Shown piece after piece: positions 1 through 11,211 of a DNA stretch of 64,000 nt. Within the stretch, counting starts at the first letter, position 1. Each line of letters opens with the position of its first letter. Location: contig NC_090774.1 in the NCBI RefSeq assembly GCF_001761485.1, positions 3,720,001 through 3,784,000 on the forward strand. Reading direction: 5' to 3'. The notes under the pieces were generated by a model. It saw only the letters and a program-made list of their open reading frames with translations. It was not told the origin of the DNA and ran no database searches. This DNA comes from Yarrowia lipolytica. Its lineage: Eukaryota; Ascomycota; Dipodascomycetes; Dipodascales. The translations under genes and the position numbers were made by a program.

Positions 1-363
1 CATGCTTGGGAGGTGCATGGTAGCAGTGAAATTGACTTGCGCCAAATGGAGTCTAAGCCATTGTCCGAGAAGGCAGCAAATACTATTCACAATGGGTAGG
101 GATCAAATCGGAAAATTAAATCTGTTTATCATTCAGCGCAGAAGGGTTCAATATTATAGACCACTTGGTTTTGTGTGGCTCCATGTCCAACGCGCTAAAG
201 AGGAAGAACAATGACGAAAGTCACTGTTGGATGCGTGATACTTGTAGACAGTATTATTTTAATGCCTCTCGCAAGCTTGAGAAGAACCAATATGTCCCCG
301 TTGACCTTACGTTGTCCGTTGCCATCATGATTACGTTTATATTACATGCCCTTCCAGTCTTGC
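1..363. other. Left-edge non-coding stretch
   Basis: No convincing gene. It is the 3' flank of the actin-related gene. No CTAAC..AG acceptor is seen on the minus strand that would confirm a last exon here. Confidence 0.5.
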
Positions 364-1329
364 CTACTCACCAATCAACCGAACACGCCGCAACCGCTCG
401 GGATTGCCGGTGCTCTGGTAAAAGACAGTGGTAGCAGTCCACAGGTCCATGGGCTGTATCATCTGACATTTAGTTCCCAGCTCATCAAGCTTTTCGACTG
501 TCTTTGCTTCCAAGCCTTCAATTTTGAGACCAGAAAAAAGGAGGTTCTCGTACAACGGCGGTTGCAGATCAATGTCGAGACTCTTGACAAGCTTATAAAT
601 AATAGTATGCAAAGGCACCTCGTCGTCGTCATCATGTGAGTCAGCAGAGTGCTCAAATAGCTGGTCCAGGGGCGCAGCCTTTCGAAATTTCACATGACTG
701 GACATAACTCGAGAGTCGTACACAGGGACTATCGTAATCTCAACCGAAGACACATCGATCACAAGAGCAACGTCTGACCGTGCACTGAGCGTCAGACAGA
801 GCGGGGTGGGCGAAAATGCAATTCCTGGACAGTTCAGAAAGCCTGCCTTTCGAGCAACATGCACTCCTTCCCTTGAAAACCGTTCTGATTCGCGAGTGTG
901 TGTATCTCGTGACTGTCTACCATCATTCGAATGTCTTGAGTGGCGACCGTCCCGTGACTGTCTGCCATCACGTGACGACTGTGGAATCTGCTCGTATCCT
1001 GTAAATACTAATCTCAACACACGTTTGATCGGATCACTGAGTGGAAACACCGACTCACAGATGATGGCCTTGTGTTTGGACGAGTCCAGCAGTAGAACTG
1101 ACGAGAATGCATGTCGGATGGTTTTGTGTAAGAAGCTGAGTAACGAGCCAAGGTTGGCGCCAGGCTCTTCTGTGTCTCCTTCAACCTGAGTGGGCCATTG
1201 TAACGTGTAGCCGTCGTATGGAATGACATTGGGTCCCCCAACTTGTCCAATTGCTCCGACCACGAGATGCGTTGGGGTGAATTGGAAGATCACCGGTGCT
1301 CCGCGGTTGGTGGAGCTGGTGGATGACAT
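364..1329 (-). CDS. ARP10: Actin-related protein, Arp10/Arp11-like (dynactin pointed end)
   Basis: 321 aa from a true ATG at 1329. Actin-fold pieces are visible: an N-terminal ATPase-like strand pair (about residues 12-40), a segment LVIDVSSVEITIVPVYDS (about 189-206) that matches the actin phosphate-2 region LVVDIG...TPVYEG, and a NLLFSGLKIEGL stretch (262-273) like the actin NIVLTGG loop. Canonical ATP-binding glycines are poor, as is usual for Arp10/Arp11, which cap the Arp1 filament of dynactin and help recruit dynein cargo. Residues 119-155 form an unusual insertion of SRDGR/SRH repeats. The open frame ends exactly at a GGTGAGTAG, which is also a good splice donor, so a short further exon beyond the window edge is possible. 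The family call rests on remote similarity; a degenerate Arp of another class is the alternative. Confidence 0.65.
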   Translation of the reverse strand: MSSTSSTNRGAPVIFQFTPTHLVVGAIGQVGGPNVIPYDGYTLQWPTQVEGDTEEPGANLGSLLSFLHKTIRHAFSSVLLLDSSKHKAIICESVFPLSDPIKRVLRLVFTGYEQIPQSSRDGRQSRDGRHSRHSNDGRQSRDTHTRESERFSREGVHVARKAGFLNCPGIAFSPTPLCLTLSARSDVALVIDVSSVEITIVPVYDSRVMSSHVKFRKAAPLDQLFEHSADSHDDDDEVPLHTIIYKLVKSLDIDLQPPLYENLLFSGLKIEGLEAKTVEKLDELGTKCQMIQPMDLWTATTVFYQSTGNPERLRRVRLIGE

Positions 1330-2374
1330 TGTGTATGTTAGCTGGTCCTGGTCGCTCTGTCGTGTTTCATTTCGTGTTGTGCATGGAGGCGCATGAGAGT
1401 GATGGTTTTAGCTGTGATGGAAAGTGAGTGTGTGAGTTGCAGTAAGTAGTTTAGTTGGGATTTTAGTTGGTACGTGCGAGACAGGAAAACCTTCATCGAT
1501 TTGGTCTAAAATAACAACCATGATAATCAATCATCATGAAGATGTCGGTAAAATTATCGCTGTGATTTCATCTCTTTAGTATGTTTTGTTATTGTCAATA
1601 GAAACAAAATTGGATGTGAACTTGTAGGATTGACTGCGCGCTACATACAGACAGTGAGTAGTTTCAACTCGCGAGCTGGTTCTGATTCAATCAGCACAGC
1701 AATTGCTATAAACTACCTTTCGTCCCCACTTCCCCGCAGCCCCTCATCTTTCTTTCATAGGCCCGGCTCTTGTTAGTTCCGTTTCCGACTATTGGTACAG
1801 ATATTGAACAGGACAATAGAATAGCTACTTGTACTTGTAGTTGTAGAGCACCGATCCACTTGTAGCCAGCCATAGTGTAGCCATCGCTTCAGGTGCTTCT
1901 GGGACAGTCATATGGGGTATCTTAGTGGGGTGACAGGGTGTAGATGTCTCAACTCGTCTACAAGCAGACCTTATCAATGTTTGTATTGAGACAATTCGAA
2001 CAAGCCAAGTCCTGCGAACATATAGAAGCACAGTGTCGCCAAGACCAAGATAGTCAAGATCCGGATTAGTTCCAGCACCTTGTCGTGGCTAGTGTCAGGC
2101 TGTATTTTGCTCACAAGTACTAGCGCTCTATATCAACAACCGTACACCACCTGTGCCTTCAAGTTGGCTGTTATTAGAGCTCTTTCTGATCAAGTTGACG
2201 CTCTCGAATCTGTCGGAGTCCGGTAAACAGGTGGTTCTATTAATAGTCATCGCCAGTGTCTCTCTCCGCACTTAAATGCACATGTCGTCCGATTGGTGAT
2301 TGTTCCTGGTGTGTACGTTTGACATGTTTACACTCCTGAAGCATGCGTAGTGAGACAACAAGACAACCGCCGCC

Positions 2375-2563
2375 ATGGACGAGAACAGGGACGAGACAGG
2401 GGCCACTGGTGCTATTGGAAATAATATTCCTCAGAGTGGATTTGTTCCAGAATGGACTCCAACGATGCAGACCGACACATTCATGGTTATTTTCCAGTCT
2501 CGTTCGACTCGTCTGACTCGGTACAGCAAAAGAGACCTGTCACTCTTCCGCACGATAAGATAA
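2375..2563 (+). CDS. Possible small gene, 62 aa, unrecognised
   Basis: Begins with an ATG in a strong context (gccgccATGG) and reads MDENRDETGATGAIGNN... followed by a hydrophobic-aromatic stretch (GFVPEWTPTMQTDTFMVIF, about residues 22-40). The first 43 codons look coding in composition; the last 20 are Arg/Ser-rich and less so. It could be a small lineage-specific gene, the first exon of a spliced gene or a remnant. No family recognised. Confidence 0.3.
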   Translation: MDENRDETGATGAIGNNIPQSGFVPEWTPTMQTDTFMVIFQSRSTRLTRYSKRDLSLFRTIR

Positions 2564-3633
2564 ACGCAATCTGTTTCGGGGAACTCAAACCTTTAGGGTG
2601 ATATAAACCAGTCACTGGAGTACCGTGCCTGTGACCGTTATCGTCAGTGTTTATGCACAATCGGGGTTTCTCTGTTCCTACAGCTGCTCCTACCCGGTTT
2701 GATCGGAGCTTCCAGCCGGCTGTATTCAAGTATTGTATTTGACAGTAGTATTTGGTCTCCACTAAAATAAAAAAATTACGCTTTCGAAAACTGTAAAAAG
2801 GTGGAGATGGAGACATGAGACGAAAGATACCAACTGTCTGGAGTCACTGTAATAGCTGTCGTACGAGTAGCTGGTGTTGCGAAGGCCATTCGACTACAAG
2901 TATGTAGCCGAAAAGTCCAGGAATGAGATGTACCTGCGTTGCGGTTTCTGTATGTACCAGTAAACACACGCTTCATCTATCATACTGTGGCTTGTCTATC
3001 AAAACAGTGACAGGGGCACGCGACACGCATCCACATACAGTATTGTACAGCACTACGTACGTTTGTATGCTTTCCTATACTGGTGGTATACTAAGGAAGG
3101 TGCCGAACCTTCTATGAGATTCCGTGGTCGGCGAGATGGGAGCTGACAACCGGAGGTCTACTGGTGGTGAGACTAATCAAGTGTCCCGACCCAGCTCTAT
3201 CGCTAGTGAGCCAGAGCCCCACAAAACCTCCCCTTCCTATCCGGTTTCATCCCGCCCTAAATCGGCCCTTACATTCGTTACATGTCTGGCCACTGGAGAG
3301 TTTCTGCACCGCAGTGTTAGCGTGGATTTTAGTTCCCTTTATCGGCTGCTCGTGTGACCCGTTTTGGGGGGCAATAAGCGGGAATAACTGGATGAAAGTG
3401 GTATTTTTGGGGTCGTTGAGACGAGGGGGGTATGAATTCTGGCCCAAACTGTCCGAAATATGTATTTCAACCGCTCCATACCACCCTGAATCAGTACTCT
3501 ATGATGCTCCCACACCTAACTATCTGGATCTTTTTCCCCCCCCAAACAGCGAATAAGCTTAGACTACATAGGCTCGGACTACTTTGCACGATAAAAAAGA
3601 GAAAAAATTATATGGTGTCGGTAGTTCCGTCAA

Positions 3634-3642
3634 ATATATATA
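3634..3642 (+). promoter_or_regulatory. TATA element of the 230-aa gene
   Basis: AATATATATA-type box about 40 bases before the ATG at 3681. It is the reason for preferring 3681 over the in-frame ATG at 3612, which lies upstream of the box and would normally not be in the mRNA. Confidence 0.5.
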
Positions 3643-3680
3643 GACGTGGTAGGTACCTCCCCATTTCTAACCTGCAATCA

Positions 3681-4373
3681 ATGCAACAGACTCCTTTTCA
3701 GGCACTCAAACAACTAACATGGACCGGCGACTATGGAGCCTTTGTAGATAATCTCCAAGGGCTACGACAAGGCCAGCATGGAGAAGCCGGGGTGGACGCT
3801 CGTTTTGTACTGATGCGTCTGATGAAGATTCTCCCGGCCGAAGATCTCGTGACTCTACGAGGACTGTGCGACGTGGGCGACGACGACGAGGAGGCCACTC
3901 TGGCTCTGTTCGAGTCGTATCTCAAGGAAAAGGACGGCAAGGCCCGGTTCTACAGACACAAGATGCTAGAAGTCATGTATAGAAAGCTGGTGGAACCTCA
4001 CGGACGACTCAACACCCACGCCTTTCTGCTCGTGTACATGTCCTTTGTGCGGCTCGAAATTGAAGATCTTAAGCTGCCCGAGGAGGACAAGGCCGCTCTC
4101 ATGATGTATCATGTGCCGAGGGTGCTCTATAGACCCCTGGTGCGAGCATTCCCGTATTTGGCGGACAACGTGGACCGAGCTCATCTTGGACCTCCCCGAC
4201 GAGGCTCGCATGGAAGCATAGAGTCCGCCGAGGTGATTCCGCTCGATTGGGACGGTATTTGTGCGCTTTTCGACACTGAAGCCGTCTCCAGCGTGTTCCC
4301 TCTTGGAGCCACTCATCGTGCGTTTGAAGGCGACGTTCTGTCTCTCATTGACGATGATGTTACTGTTCTGTAG
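3681..4373 (+). CDS. Unrecognised 230-aa soluble helical protein
   Basis: The open frame extends further upstream (ATG at 3612, also 3432), but a TATA box sits at about 3634, so the ATG at 3681 (MQQTPFQALKQL) is the likely start. The protein is predicted helical and acidic, with regular hydrophobic spacing (FVLMRLMKIL, residues about 42-51; AFLLVYMSFVRLEIEDL, about 122-138), no signal peptide and no membrane segment. Pro/Gly-rich residues about 170-185 separate a short C-terminal segment that ends in acidic residues. Codon use is like the clear genes nearby (CTC, GAG, GAC, CGA preferred), which supports a real, expressed gene. I recognise no family. Confidence 0.75.
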   Translation: MQQTPFQALKQLTWTGDYGAFVDNLQGLRQGQHGEAGVDARFVLMRLMKILPAEDLVTLRGLCDVGDDDEEATLALFESYLKEKDGKARFYRHKMLEVMYRKLVEPHGRLNTHAFLLVYMSFVRLEIEDLKLPEEDKAALMMYHVPRVLYRPLVRAFPYLADNVDRAHLGPPRRGSHGSIESAEVIPLDWDGICALFDTEAVSSVFPLGATHRAFEGDVLSLIDDDVTVL

Positions 4374-6405
4374 AGCAGCAACAATAATTATTTAATTAAT
4401 GATATCATATTTAATCCATGGACCAATGTTCTGGCGACAATACTTGTTGTTCGGTCTTCACGTTCCTTTGTCTACACATTCTCGTGTTAGTTCGTATGTC
4501 TTCGTATGTCTTGGTAAATCGAGGGGCATGCGGCTCAGCGGGAGGTGCCTGTTTATGGGCTCAAAAAATAGAGCTGTGAACCATTTGAAGGTATCTTTTT
4601 GATTGTCGAGACGACGTCTACATGCTCGTAGTATTATCGTTTTTTCTAGCCCCCGCTTTAGATCCGAAAATCCTGCTCATTAGTTTTTCGCAGAAACTTC
4701 TGCTCCACATTGACTTTGTTGGTCTGGTCCGGCGCTCTTGCAAGCACAAGTACCAAGGAAACAGAAGAGTGAACCGCGAAATTTCCGACCACCTTGGCTA
4801 ATTTATTTGTTTCCTAGTTGGACATATAGGAGATATGGAGTTCGCGTGAACCTCGACGTACCCTCGGAACTCCTGCCATTCAGCACGACGGGAAACTCCG
4901 ACAGGAGGATCAACGATAGAGTTAATAATACCGCCTCTGAAATGTCCGCTATCGACAAGTCAACTTTAATATGACTGCGTGAGTGCATACAGTAGATATG
5001 TACATCCGCTTAAGCACCAGGCACAGGGGACGGCGTCCGATACTCGTACCGAGAAGATGACATAGGGAAGAAGTATCTGAAGAGACAAAAGAAGGTGGAG
5101 GGTATATATGTGAATAGTTCCCGTATGTTGAATACTTGGAGACTTTTGTATTTGTGTGTTTCCATCCAGCTCTTCTCCTTGTAGACTCTTTCAATACTTG
5201 TATGTACTGTAGTTTTAAACCCGGCTAAATCCGATCTTCCCCTGTCACACGACCCGACGATCATAACAGCGGCGAGATTCCAGGGGGCGCCGCTAGTGTG
5301 ATTTTTCGGCACTACTGGCTCCTTGGTATTGGGCACGCGATCAGATGAAATCAACTGCGGTTCCGTGGTTATTTCCCAGTGTTGGACGGTACCTACCGGT
5401 ACTAGTTACAGTAGCTACTGGATGTGTTTTGTAACAGTAGATACTCTGTTTAACTCAACGGCTATGGTCAGGGTTGGTAAGCAGCACAGTACGAGTATGA
5501 ACGTCATGAAAAAGGTACGAGTACTTGTTCCCGTACTCGCACCTGGGATGCCAATGTAACACTCGTCGCGTCTCATATCCTTCTCCGCCACCGCCACCAA
5601 GACTCAACCACTTATACCTTCCGCTTGCATTCCATATCAAAGTGCATAATAACCATTGAGTGACTCGGGAGATATTGCATTAGTGTGGAGGTTTTTTTTC
5701 GGTGCTTTGAGGTTGAGAAAGAGATGACAATGACAAAGAACTGGCGCGTACCCGACATTCCTGATCCAGAGCACGTGTCCACGTGTTTCCATGTGCTCAT
5801 TGCACACACTTACAGTACAAGTACCGGTATGCAGTGTACTCATACTATCAACGCTCATTTCCAAGACTCGCTGTCTCAATCAGACTCCAAGTTACCTCAC
5901 CGCAACCAACCTTGGGATGCCCAACAAACAACGAACAGCGCCCATAACAGCTTTTGGGCAAGGTTGGCACTAGCAACCAACAATGCTCGCGTGACGGGAG
6001 GAGCGGAATGACAACAGCGGAATCGGGCAAGTGTGGTTTGGACACGTGACCCACCCCTCCCCCTTCTCACTGCTGCTCACCACGTCATCACGCACCACGC
6101 ACCACCACCTTGGATCTCCATCACTCACCCCATGCAACGTCTCCTTACGCCTGTCTCACTCAGCCGTGTCCCGTTGGCCAATGCGGAGGGAGCTTTTCCA
6201 CCGTGGCTAGGTTCCACCCTTGTGGTTAGTCGGCCGAAAGTTTAGGTTCGATGCGTGGATGGCAGCCGGCTAACAATGTGCTTGAGAAAGCAAAAAATCA
6301 AAGGCAAAAACGCTGCGCAGTGAGAAGTAGAAGATTTGAAAAAAGTAGATATATGATCTGTGCCAGTCTTGTTGCTACAAGATCCGACTCACGACGAGCT
6401 CGAAC
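4374..6405. other. Intergenic region upstream of the phosphodiesterase gene
   Basis: 2.0 kb without a supported gene. Contains several TACAAGTA-type words (about 5206, 5519, 5814), CACGTG at about 5774, and short CT-rich tracts near 6050-6130 typical of a yeast promoter. Confidence 0.5.
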
Positions 6406-8301
6406 ATGAAACCTGTCTGTGTGCTGACGCTACTCCTGGTGGCCCTGGCCGCCGCGTCCTGGATGGCCGACACCTGGGCGCTCATGGACGTGCAACGAAC
6501 ACTGACGCCGGCCAACCGACGCCAAAAACACATTCACGGCTGCCTAAAAAAGGTCAAGACCATCGCCCACAAACACAAGGATGACTCGTGCACCCAGTGC
6601 AAGAAGCTGGTGGAGTACGGCCACCGGGTGGCCAAGCAGCAGCCGCATCTGGGTCACGATGTCATCAAGAAGCTGTGCAAGACTTACGCAGACTCCAAGC
6701 TGTGCGACAAGTACAATCTGGGCGAGGAGGAGAACGACAACGTCTTCAACATGACCTCAACCATTGTTCGGGTTTTGACGCTCATCGATACCTCCAAGGG
6801 ATCACTCGATGCGCAATACATCTGTGCAAACCACTTTGATGGCGCCTGTGACGCCCCCAAGACCCCCAAGCACGACCTGGAGAAGCTCAAGTGGTTCAAG
6901 CCCCGAAGCGAGAAGGAGATTGAAAAGTACCACCGAAAACTCGCTGAAAACACCGAGCATCTGCCGCCCACTTTCAACGTGGTGCATGTTTCCGATTTCC
7001 ACCTCGATCTGAGATACACCGTGGGTTCCGAGGCCACTTGCAGTCAGGACATGTGCTGCAATATTGAAAACTTCCATGAAGAAGCGCCTCTAAATGATAC
7101 TGCTCTTTCTGGACACGTAGTGTTGTCTCCTGCCAGAGAACAGGGAGAGTATCAGTGTGACGCTCCGCGACCTCTGGTTAAGTCGTCGCTGGAACATATC
7201 AACAAGACCATCAACGAGGTTGGAGACTTTGTCTTCTCTCTCTTTACCGGAGACATGGTAGCCCACAACGCTCCCGAACACAAGACGCTCAACTATACCC
7301 TGGAGTCTGAGCTGGCGGTATACAAGTACATGAAGAATAACATTGGTAACCTGCCTGTTTTCTCGTCACTTGGTAATCACGACTCTTACCCCTTTGGACA
7401 GCTGTCCCAGGCCTCTACTCGCCATAAGACTGAAGACTGGAACGCCCAGCTCGCTTCTCAGCTCTGGGAAGAGTACGACTGGGTCAACACCACCCAGGAT
7501 GAGCTCAGCAACTACGCTGGCTACTCCGTGTCACCATACAAGGGCCTCAAGGTGATTTCGCTCAACTCCAACTACTGGTACAAGACCAATCTGTACAACT
7601 ACTGGGACATTCGAAACCCTGACACTTCTGGAATGCTGCGATTCTTGTCCGACGAGCTCAAATCTGCCGAGAAGCACGGCCAGAGAGCCTGGATCATCGC
7701 CCACATTCCGTCTGGAGGTAACTCCAAGAATGCTGTTCCTTGGGCTGGTGAAGTTTTTGCCACCATCACCGAGAGATTCGACTATGTCGTTGCTGGTGTC
7801 TTCTTTGGACACACGCATCAGGACAAGTTCAGCGTGCAGTACCGAAAGAAGCACCCCAGACGTCATAAGCATTCTTACAAGGAGAAGCACGCCATCAATG
7901 TGGCCTGGTTGGGTCCGTCTGTGACTCCTATTGACGATCTGAACCCTTCTTGGAGATATTATACCATCAACTCGTCCAACTTTGAAGTTCAGGATGCCCA
8001 CACTTACTACACAGATCTCAAGAGTCTGGATTACAAGTGGGAGCACCTGTACTCGTCACGAGAGACGTACAACACCTTTGGATGGCCCGAAGAGGCTCCC
8101 TTGAACGCCACCTTCTGGCACAGAGTTGCTCATCAGATCAAGGACGATCCTGAGGTGCGACAGCTGTACACTGACCTGGAGGCTCGAAACTCGCCGTTTG
8201 AGCGAAAGTGCGACTCCCACAAGTGTATCACCAAGCAGTACTGCTATATCACCAGTTGGACTACTGATCGATACGACAAGTGCCGCAAGATTCTGAAGTA
8301 G
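6406..8301 (+). CDS. Secreted acid sphingomyelinase-like phosphodiesterase (saposin B + metallophosphoesterase)
   Basis: 631 aa. A hydrophobic signal peptide occupies residues 1-26. A saposin-B-type domain follows, with six cysteines at 62, 65, 91, 100, 140 and 148. The calcineurin-like metallophosphoesterase domain starts near 188 and has all metal motifs: DFH (197-199), GDM (282-284), GNHD (323-326), AHIP (432-435) and GHTH (469-472). A cysteine-containing C-terminal region (602-627) closes the protein. This order matches acid sphingomyelinase and ASM-like phosphodiesterases, which cleave phosphodiester head groups of sphingolipids or nucleotides using two zinc ions in the secretory pathway, vacuole or outside the cell. 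Several N-X-S/T sites agree with secretion. The true substrate in yeast is not visible from sequence; endopolyphosphatase Ppn1 is a more distant alternative. Confidence 0.9.
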   Translation: MKPVCVLTLLLVALAAASWMADTWALMDVQRTLTPANRRQKHIHGCLKKVKTIAHKHKDDSCTQCKKLVEYGHRVAKQQPHLGHDVIKKLCKTYADSKLCDKYNLGEEENDNVFNMTSTIVRVLTLIDTSKGSLDAQYICANHFDGACDAPKTPKHDLEKLKWFKPRSEKEIEKYHRKLAENTEHLPPTFNVVHVSDFHLDLRYTVGSEATCSQDMCCNIENFHEEAPLNDTALSGHVVLSPAREQGEYQCDAPRPLVKSSLEHINKTINEVGDFVFSLFTGDMVAHNAPEHKTLNYTLESELAVYKYMKNNIGNLPVFSSLGNHDSYPFGQLSQASTRHKTEDWNAQLASQLWEEYDWVNTTQDELSNYAGYSVSPYKGLKVISLNSNYWYKTNLYNYWDIRNPDTSGMLRFLSDELKSAEKHGQRAWIIAHIPSGGNSKNAVPWAGEVFATITERFDYVVAGVFFGHTHQDKFSVQYRKKHPRRHKHSYKEKHAINVAWLGPSVTPIDDLNPSWRYYTINSSNFEVQDAHTYYTDLKSLDYKWEHLYSSRETYNTFGWPEEAPLNATFWHRVAHQIKDDPEVRQLYTDLEARNSPFERKCDSHKCITKQYCYITSWTTDRYDKCRKILK

Positions 8302-11211
8302 ACTGTGGAGGAGAGATATTTATAGAGCTCGAGAGAGAGAGTATTTATTGATTTGTGTATATTGTTTGTGGAGATTGTAATGGCAGTACAGTAGTTGTTT
8401 GATAGGGTAAGTATTACAGTAGGTTAATACTTAGATAAGCACTAGTTGACACTCTACACTAAAGATAAGAGCTTCGAATGTCGGTCATAAAGTGGATGGG
8501 ACGGGTTGAATTGAAAAATATACTTACATCTTTGTAATCCTAGAGTCGAGCTGTTTCCATAGATGATATTCTGATTTTCTAAAGACAAATAATGACCCAC
8601 TTGTACCAGTATGTACATGGCTCTCCGGATTAGCATTCTATGCCGGGCTGGGTTCTTACTTCTTTCATAACGCAGACCACCTCTAAGGAGTCCCTCGAAT
8701 GATAGCCACAAAGCGCCAGAGTGTTCCGAAATCGACGGTGGCAATTTTGGAAGCAATAGAAACTGGTCATGGTCACATGCTCACCAGCGGACCCAGTTCA
8801 GTGGCAATATTTCGGACTTGTTTGTCCCGTTGTTCCTTCTCTTGTCTTATTCAAAGCCAAATTCGAGAAGGTCCCAATCGGGAACGGCTGAACTCTAAGC
8901 GAGGTACAAAGGATTATAGGGGTGACAATGAGGGAGCTAAAACGGGAAATATTTAAGGAAATTACAGCTTTAAAGGAGTCACATGACATTAAAATGTGTT
9001 AATAAAAGTCCTGAACATTCAAAATCCTCTTTTTGGCAGCCATAATCTCCATTTTGGAGGCCACTAATCGTCATATTTGCAAAAGTTTGAGCTTAAAAAT
9101 ATTTTTTCCAATTAGACTTTTTTTTCTGCACTTCTTCTCAAAGGTCGCGTGCCGCACTCCTCCCAGCCATCTATATAAAGGCCTTTTATGCCCCTCTAGA
9201 ACATCAGAAGCGTCCAGTCTCTGGGTAGTAACATACACAGGACCTCGGAGCCTTCTCGAGAGTGCACGCTCAGTCAGATGTCTGGTTTGCTACCATGATA
9301 CTGCTGCGGCAGTGTTCAGTCAGCAAGAGCTGTATTCCAAGAGTGATGACGTTCTTTCTCTTTGAAAGTGCATGAGCCTTGAGATGGTCCTTTGGACCCA
9401 GCCACCTGGTCAAGTGTTGAAAAATACCACCTTGGAACAATTTACTTTTCCATGAGTCCAGTCGCGAGTTCACCCAGTGTGTCTCCGTGCCTTGTGCCAC
9501 CAGTTGGTCACATGTGCAGCCGCCAGGTTTTGTGCTTTCATGCCCTGACAACTTTTTTTGCACCGCAAGGTGTCGCAGTAAGAGCCTTGAGCTATACGCC
9601 AGGAGCCGTGCAAACAGCAATAAGCGCCTACCAGGTAGGCCATGCTGGACCAGCCCGAGCTGTGAGAGCTACATGCCATGCCTGAGCCATCTGCTAGATG
9701 AAGGTCATTGAGAGATAAGTGCAATGCTAAGTCCATGCAATCTCGAGCTAGAGCAAAGTGCCATAGGGCCATGCCTATGCTAACAAAGCAGTGAGTGCCA
9801 TTGAGCCATGCTACGCCCGAGCAAAGTGCCCAGAGCCATGCCAGTGCGAGCCAGAGCGAGTGAAATACCGCCAGAGCAGCCGGAGCGAGCGAAAGCAGCC
9901 CGAGCATACCGCGCTACACGCGTGACAGTGTCGACCCGATCAAAAGGGCCCGCTGTGTGAGGATGTACGCTGTCGAACCTGAACAAGGATGTACACAAGC
10001 AGAACCTCATTGTATAGATTGGAGGATTAGGACGAAAGATCCGAACCTCCGGGGATAATACATTATGGACCAAAGAGTCCCTCCCGAATTTTGTGTATTG
10101 TAGTAGTTGATAGTATTGGTATGCCAAGTTTAGTTGGAGAGTAGCGACTAACTTAACTACAGCTGAAGGCTTTTCTACGCCAGGAAGAGGAAGTCCTTAT
10201 ACTGAACTGCTCCAGGGATGTCTCCGGCTATTTCAACCACATTGGACTCGTCAGTGTAGTGTGAGCAATTGTTGTATGCGATGTTCTGAAGGCGTTTGAC
10301 CTCGTGTGACCAATTACACCAGTGGAGTCCGGTTTGGTTCAGAAGCGAGTGAAACTTTCTCTAGCTGTGCACAACTTCAACAGAGTACTGTGAGGTATCC
10401 CATAGACACCTTGCACAATCCACTTGCTACTTGCTGTCTCTTGAGCACTCCGAAACGTGATCTCACCTGTTGCTAGCTGCAGCTGGAGCTTCTTCCCTTG
10501 AAGTGAGGTTTGTCGAGAGCGGAGACGGCGGTTCTCCGCACACACAGTCGAGTGAAAGAACACGATAGGAACATGCGATTCTCTTACAAGTGCCTGACAG
10601 TCTGAAAACATAAGTGGGTTTGGTTGTACTGAAGTTTTCATCCTTCAGAAACTCTTCATGTATCAAATACTCATACTTGTACTCTAGGCAGGGTCCAACG
10701 TTATCAACATCATAGAACCTCCTGCATGTCGATCTCCAGTGACTCTTGATGCCTGTGTTTTGCTGCTGAGTAAGTATGTACAGTGTAGTATCTAACATAC
10801 GTATTCTCTCTATGGAGAACCGGAAATATCGTGCTTTCCAGACTCTCAGGTTGGTGACCATACGGTCCTGTTTGAGACCAAGCGTCTGTTCACTATGCTA
10901 GGCGGTAAAAGAACCACTGTCTCAGTTGATCAGCAGATACGACATTCGACTATGACTTTCAGTCTTGAAGCTGGAATGTAGCTCCAGGACTTGTACAATA
11001 CATCTGATATACCATGTTGGAGATGTCTGTACCGAACAATACTTACACTATTACAACAAATGAACACACATTACTTACAGTATACTAATTATAGTTATAA
11101 TTAAATGTATGTATATGCAGAAAAAAAATAGTAAATAGCACTTGACAATTTACAAATACAGTACATCAACAAACATTTTTTAGATACAACAATTGACAAA
11201 TGTCAAACTGC
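8302..11211. other. Gene-poor region, 2.9 kb
   Basis: No convincing coding gene. Holds a TATA-led ORF-less stretch (9171 onward), an imperfect repeat zone rich in GAGCCATGC/GAGCAAAGTGCC words (about 9630-9905) and two overlapping minus-strand ORFs of uncertain status (10339-10641 and 10463-10861). Confidence 0.5.
9630..9905. repeat. Imperfect repeat zone of GAGCCATGC / GAGC(A)AAGTGCC words
   Basis: Words such as AGAGCCATGCC, GAGCAAAGTGCC and GAGCGAG recur irregularly over about 275 bases, giving the strand a purine-rich, low-complexity look. Units have no fixed period, so this is a decayed repeat or a structured non-coding RNA rather than a fresh minisatellite. Confidence 0.45.

Larger units (their letters stand above)
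1330..3680. other. Intergenic region between the Arp gene and the 230-aa gene
   Basis: 2.35 kb. Holds several TACTTGTA/ACAAGTAC words (for example 1827-1850 and around 2113) and one weak small ORF at 2375. Otherwise I see no gene. Confidence 0.5.
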
